From assembly GCA_964545665.1 (NCBI GenBank), contig CAZJGF010000034.1, forward strand, positions 1 through 14,556: DNA of 14,556 nt, in the 5' to 3' direction. Positions 14,394-14,556 of the stretch are shown in pieces (the first letter of the stretch is position 1; the number at the start of each line of letters is the position of its first letter). Both the position numbers and the translations under genes were made by a program. The notes beneath the pieces are model-generated. The model worked only from the letters and a program-made list of their open reading frames with translations. It did no database searches and was not told the DNA's origin. The DNA is from CAZJGF01 sp964545665. GTDB lineage: Bacteria > Chloroflexota > Dehalococcoidia > GIF9 > AB-539-J10.

Positions 14394-14455
14394 CTTGGCC
14401 TCCTTTACATCATTGCTAATTTAAATGAAACTTTGTTCTATGGTTCACGTTTTCC

Positions 14456-14484
14456 ACTTTAGACTTCTTGCACCACCTAGTCAA
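14456..14484 (-). promoter_or_regulatory. Probable promoter of the PRC-barrel gene
   Basis: On the minus strand TTGACT (14479-14484) and TAAAGT (14456-14461) are separated by exactly 17 nt. Transcription would begin near 14449 and leave a leader of about 56 nt before the GTG. The surrounding region is clearly richer in A and T than the genes, as expected for a promoter. Confidence 0.45.
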
Positions 14485-14503
14485 TAGCAACATATTTTCC
14501 CCT

Positions 14504-14537
14504 TCATTTTAGCTACGAGAAAAATCATTTTTAGCTA
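14504..14537. repeat. Tandem direct repeat upstream of the PRC-barrel promoter
   Basis: TCATTTTAGCTA (14504-14515) and TCATTTTTAGCTA (14525-14537) are two near-identical copies whose starts are 21 bp apart, two turns of the DNA helix. They lie about 20-50 bp upstream of the predicted -35 box of the PRC-barrel gene. That phasing and position suit a pair of activator or other protein binding sites. No matching regulator gene is in the window. Confidence 0.4.
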
Positions 14538-14556
14538 TGCTTTTAACGAATAAATA

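Noticed and set aside
1..14556. Mobile element, prophage, CRISPR array or defence system
   Set aside because: No transposase, integrase catalytic domain, phage gene, spaced direct repeats or defence gene was found; the recombinase-like piece in GreA lacks a catalytic domain.

Overview
The window is a dense stretch of bacterial chromosome, probably from an anaerobic member of the Chloroflexota, class Dehalococcoidia. This rests on moderate GC, protein flavour, the gene mixture, a GreA protein with an extra N-terminal domain, and short dispersed repeats inside or beside genes. It is an inference by eye without database support. No rRNA, tRNA, CRISPR array, transposase, prophage or defence gene was seen. 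Nearly all genes are housekeeping or metabolic, so the notable signals are variants within known families and small non-coding structures.

Layout, left to right. (1) 1-2106, plus strand: a possible tail of an unidentified gene, then argH (argininosuccinate lyase) overlapping rpe (ribulose-phosphate 3-epimerase) by an ATGA. (2) 2196-2378, minus strand: rpmB (ribosomal protein bL28), divergent from the next block across an 83-nt gap with a strong rpmB promoter. (3) 2462-9136, plus strand: fakA (fatty acid kinase subunit), a DegV/FakB fatty-acid-binding partner, recG (branch-migrating helicase) and argS (arginyl-tRNA synthetase), tightly packed and probably cotranscribed. (4) 9256-13202, plus strand: a ThiC-family radical enzyme, cinA with a worn PncC domain, a SpeD-type pyruvoyl decarboxylase and a SpeB-type ureohydrolase, with a palindromic dispersed repeat between the last two. 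(5) 13262-14053, plus strand: a GreA-type elongation factor fused to an N-terminal helical domain, with its own promoter and an almost leaderless GTG start. (6) 14169-14393, minus strand: a 74-residue PRC-barrel protein with a promoter and twin upstream direct repeats.

Functional links. FakA and FakB form a two-protein fatty acid kinase that makes acyl-phosphate for phospholipid synthesis. SpeD and SpeB are adjacent with no speA or speE in the window, which allows a route in which the SpeD homologue decarboxylates arginine and SpeB converts agmatine to putrescine. ArgH and ArgS also concern arginine, but they are separate units and no shared regulation is visible. Points worth checking: SpeD substrate, ThiC versus BzaF identity, loss of the CinA amidase signature, the GreA fusion, the hairpin repeat inside recG, and the repeat that separates speB from its likely true start.
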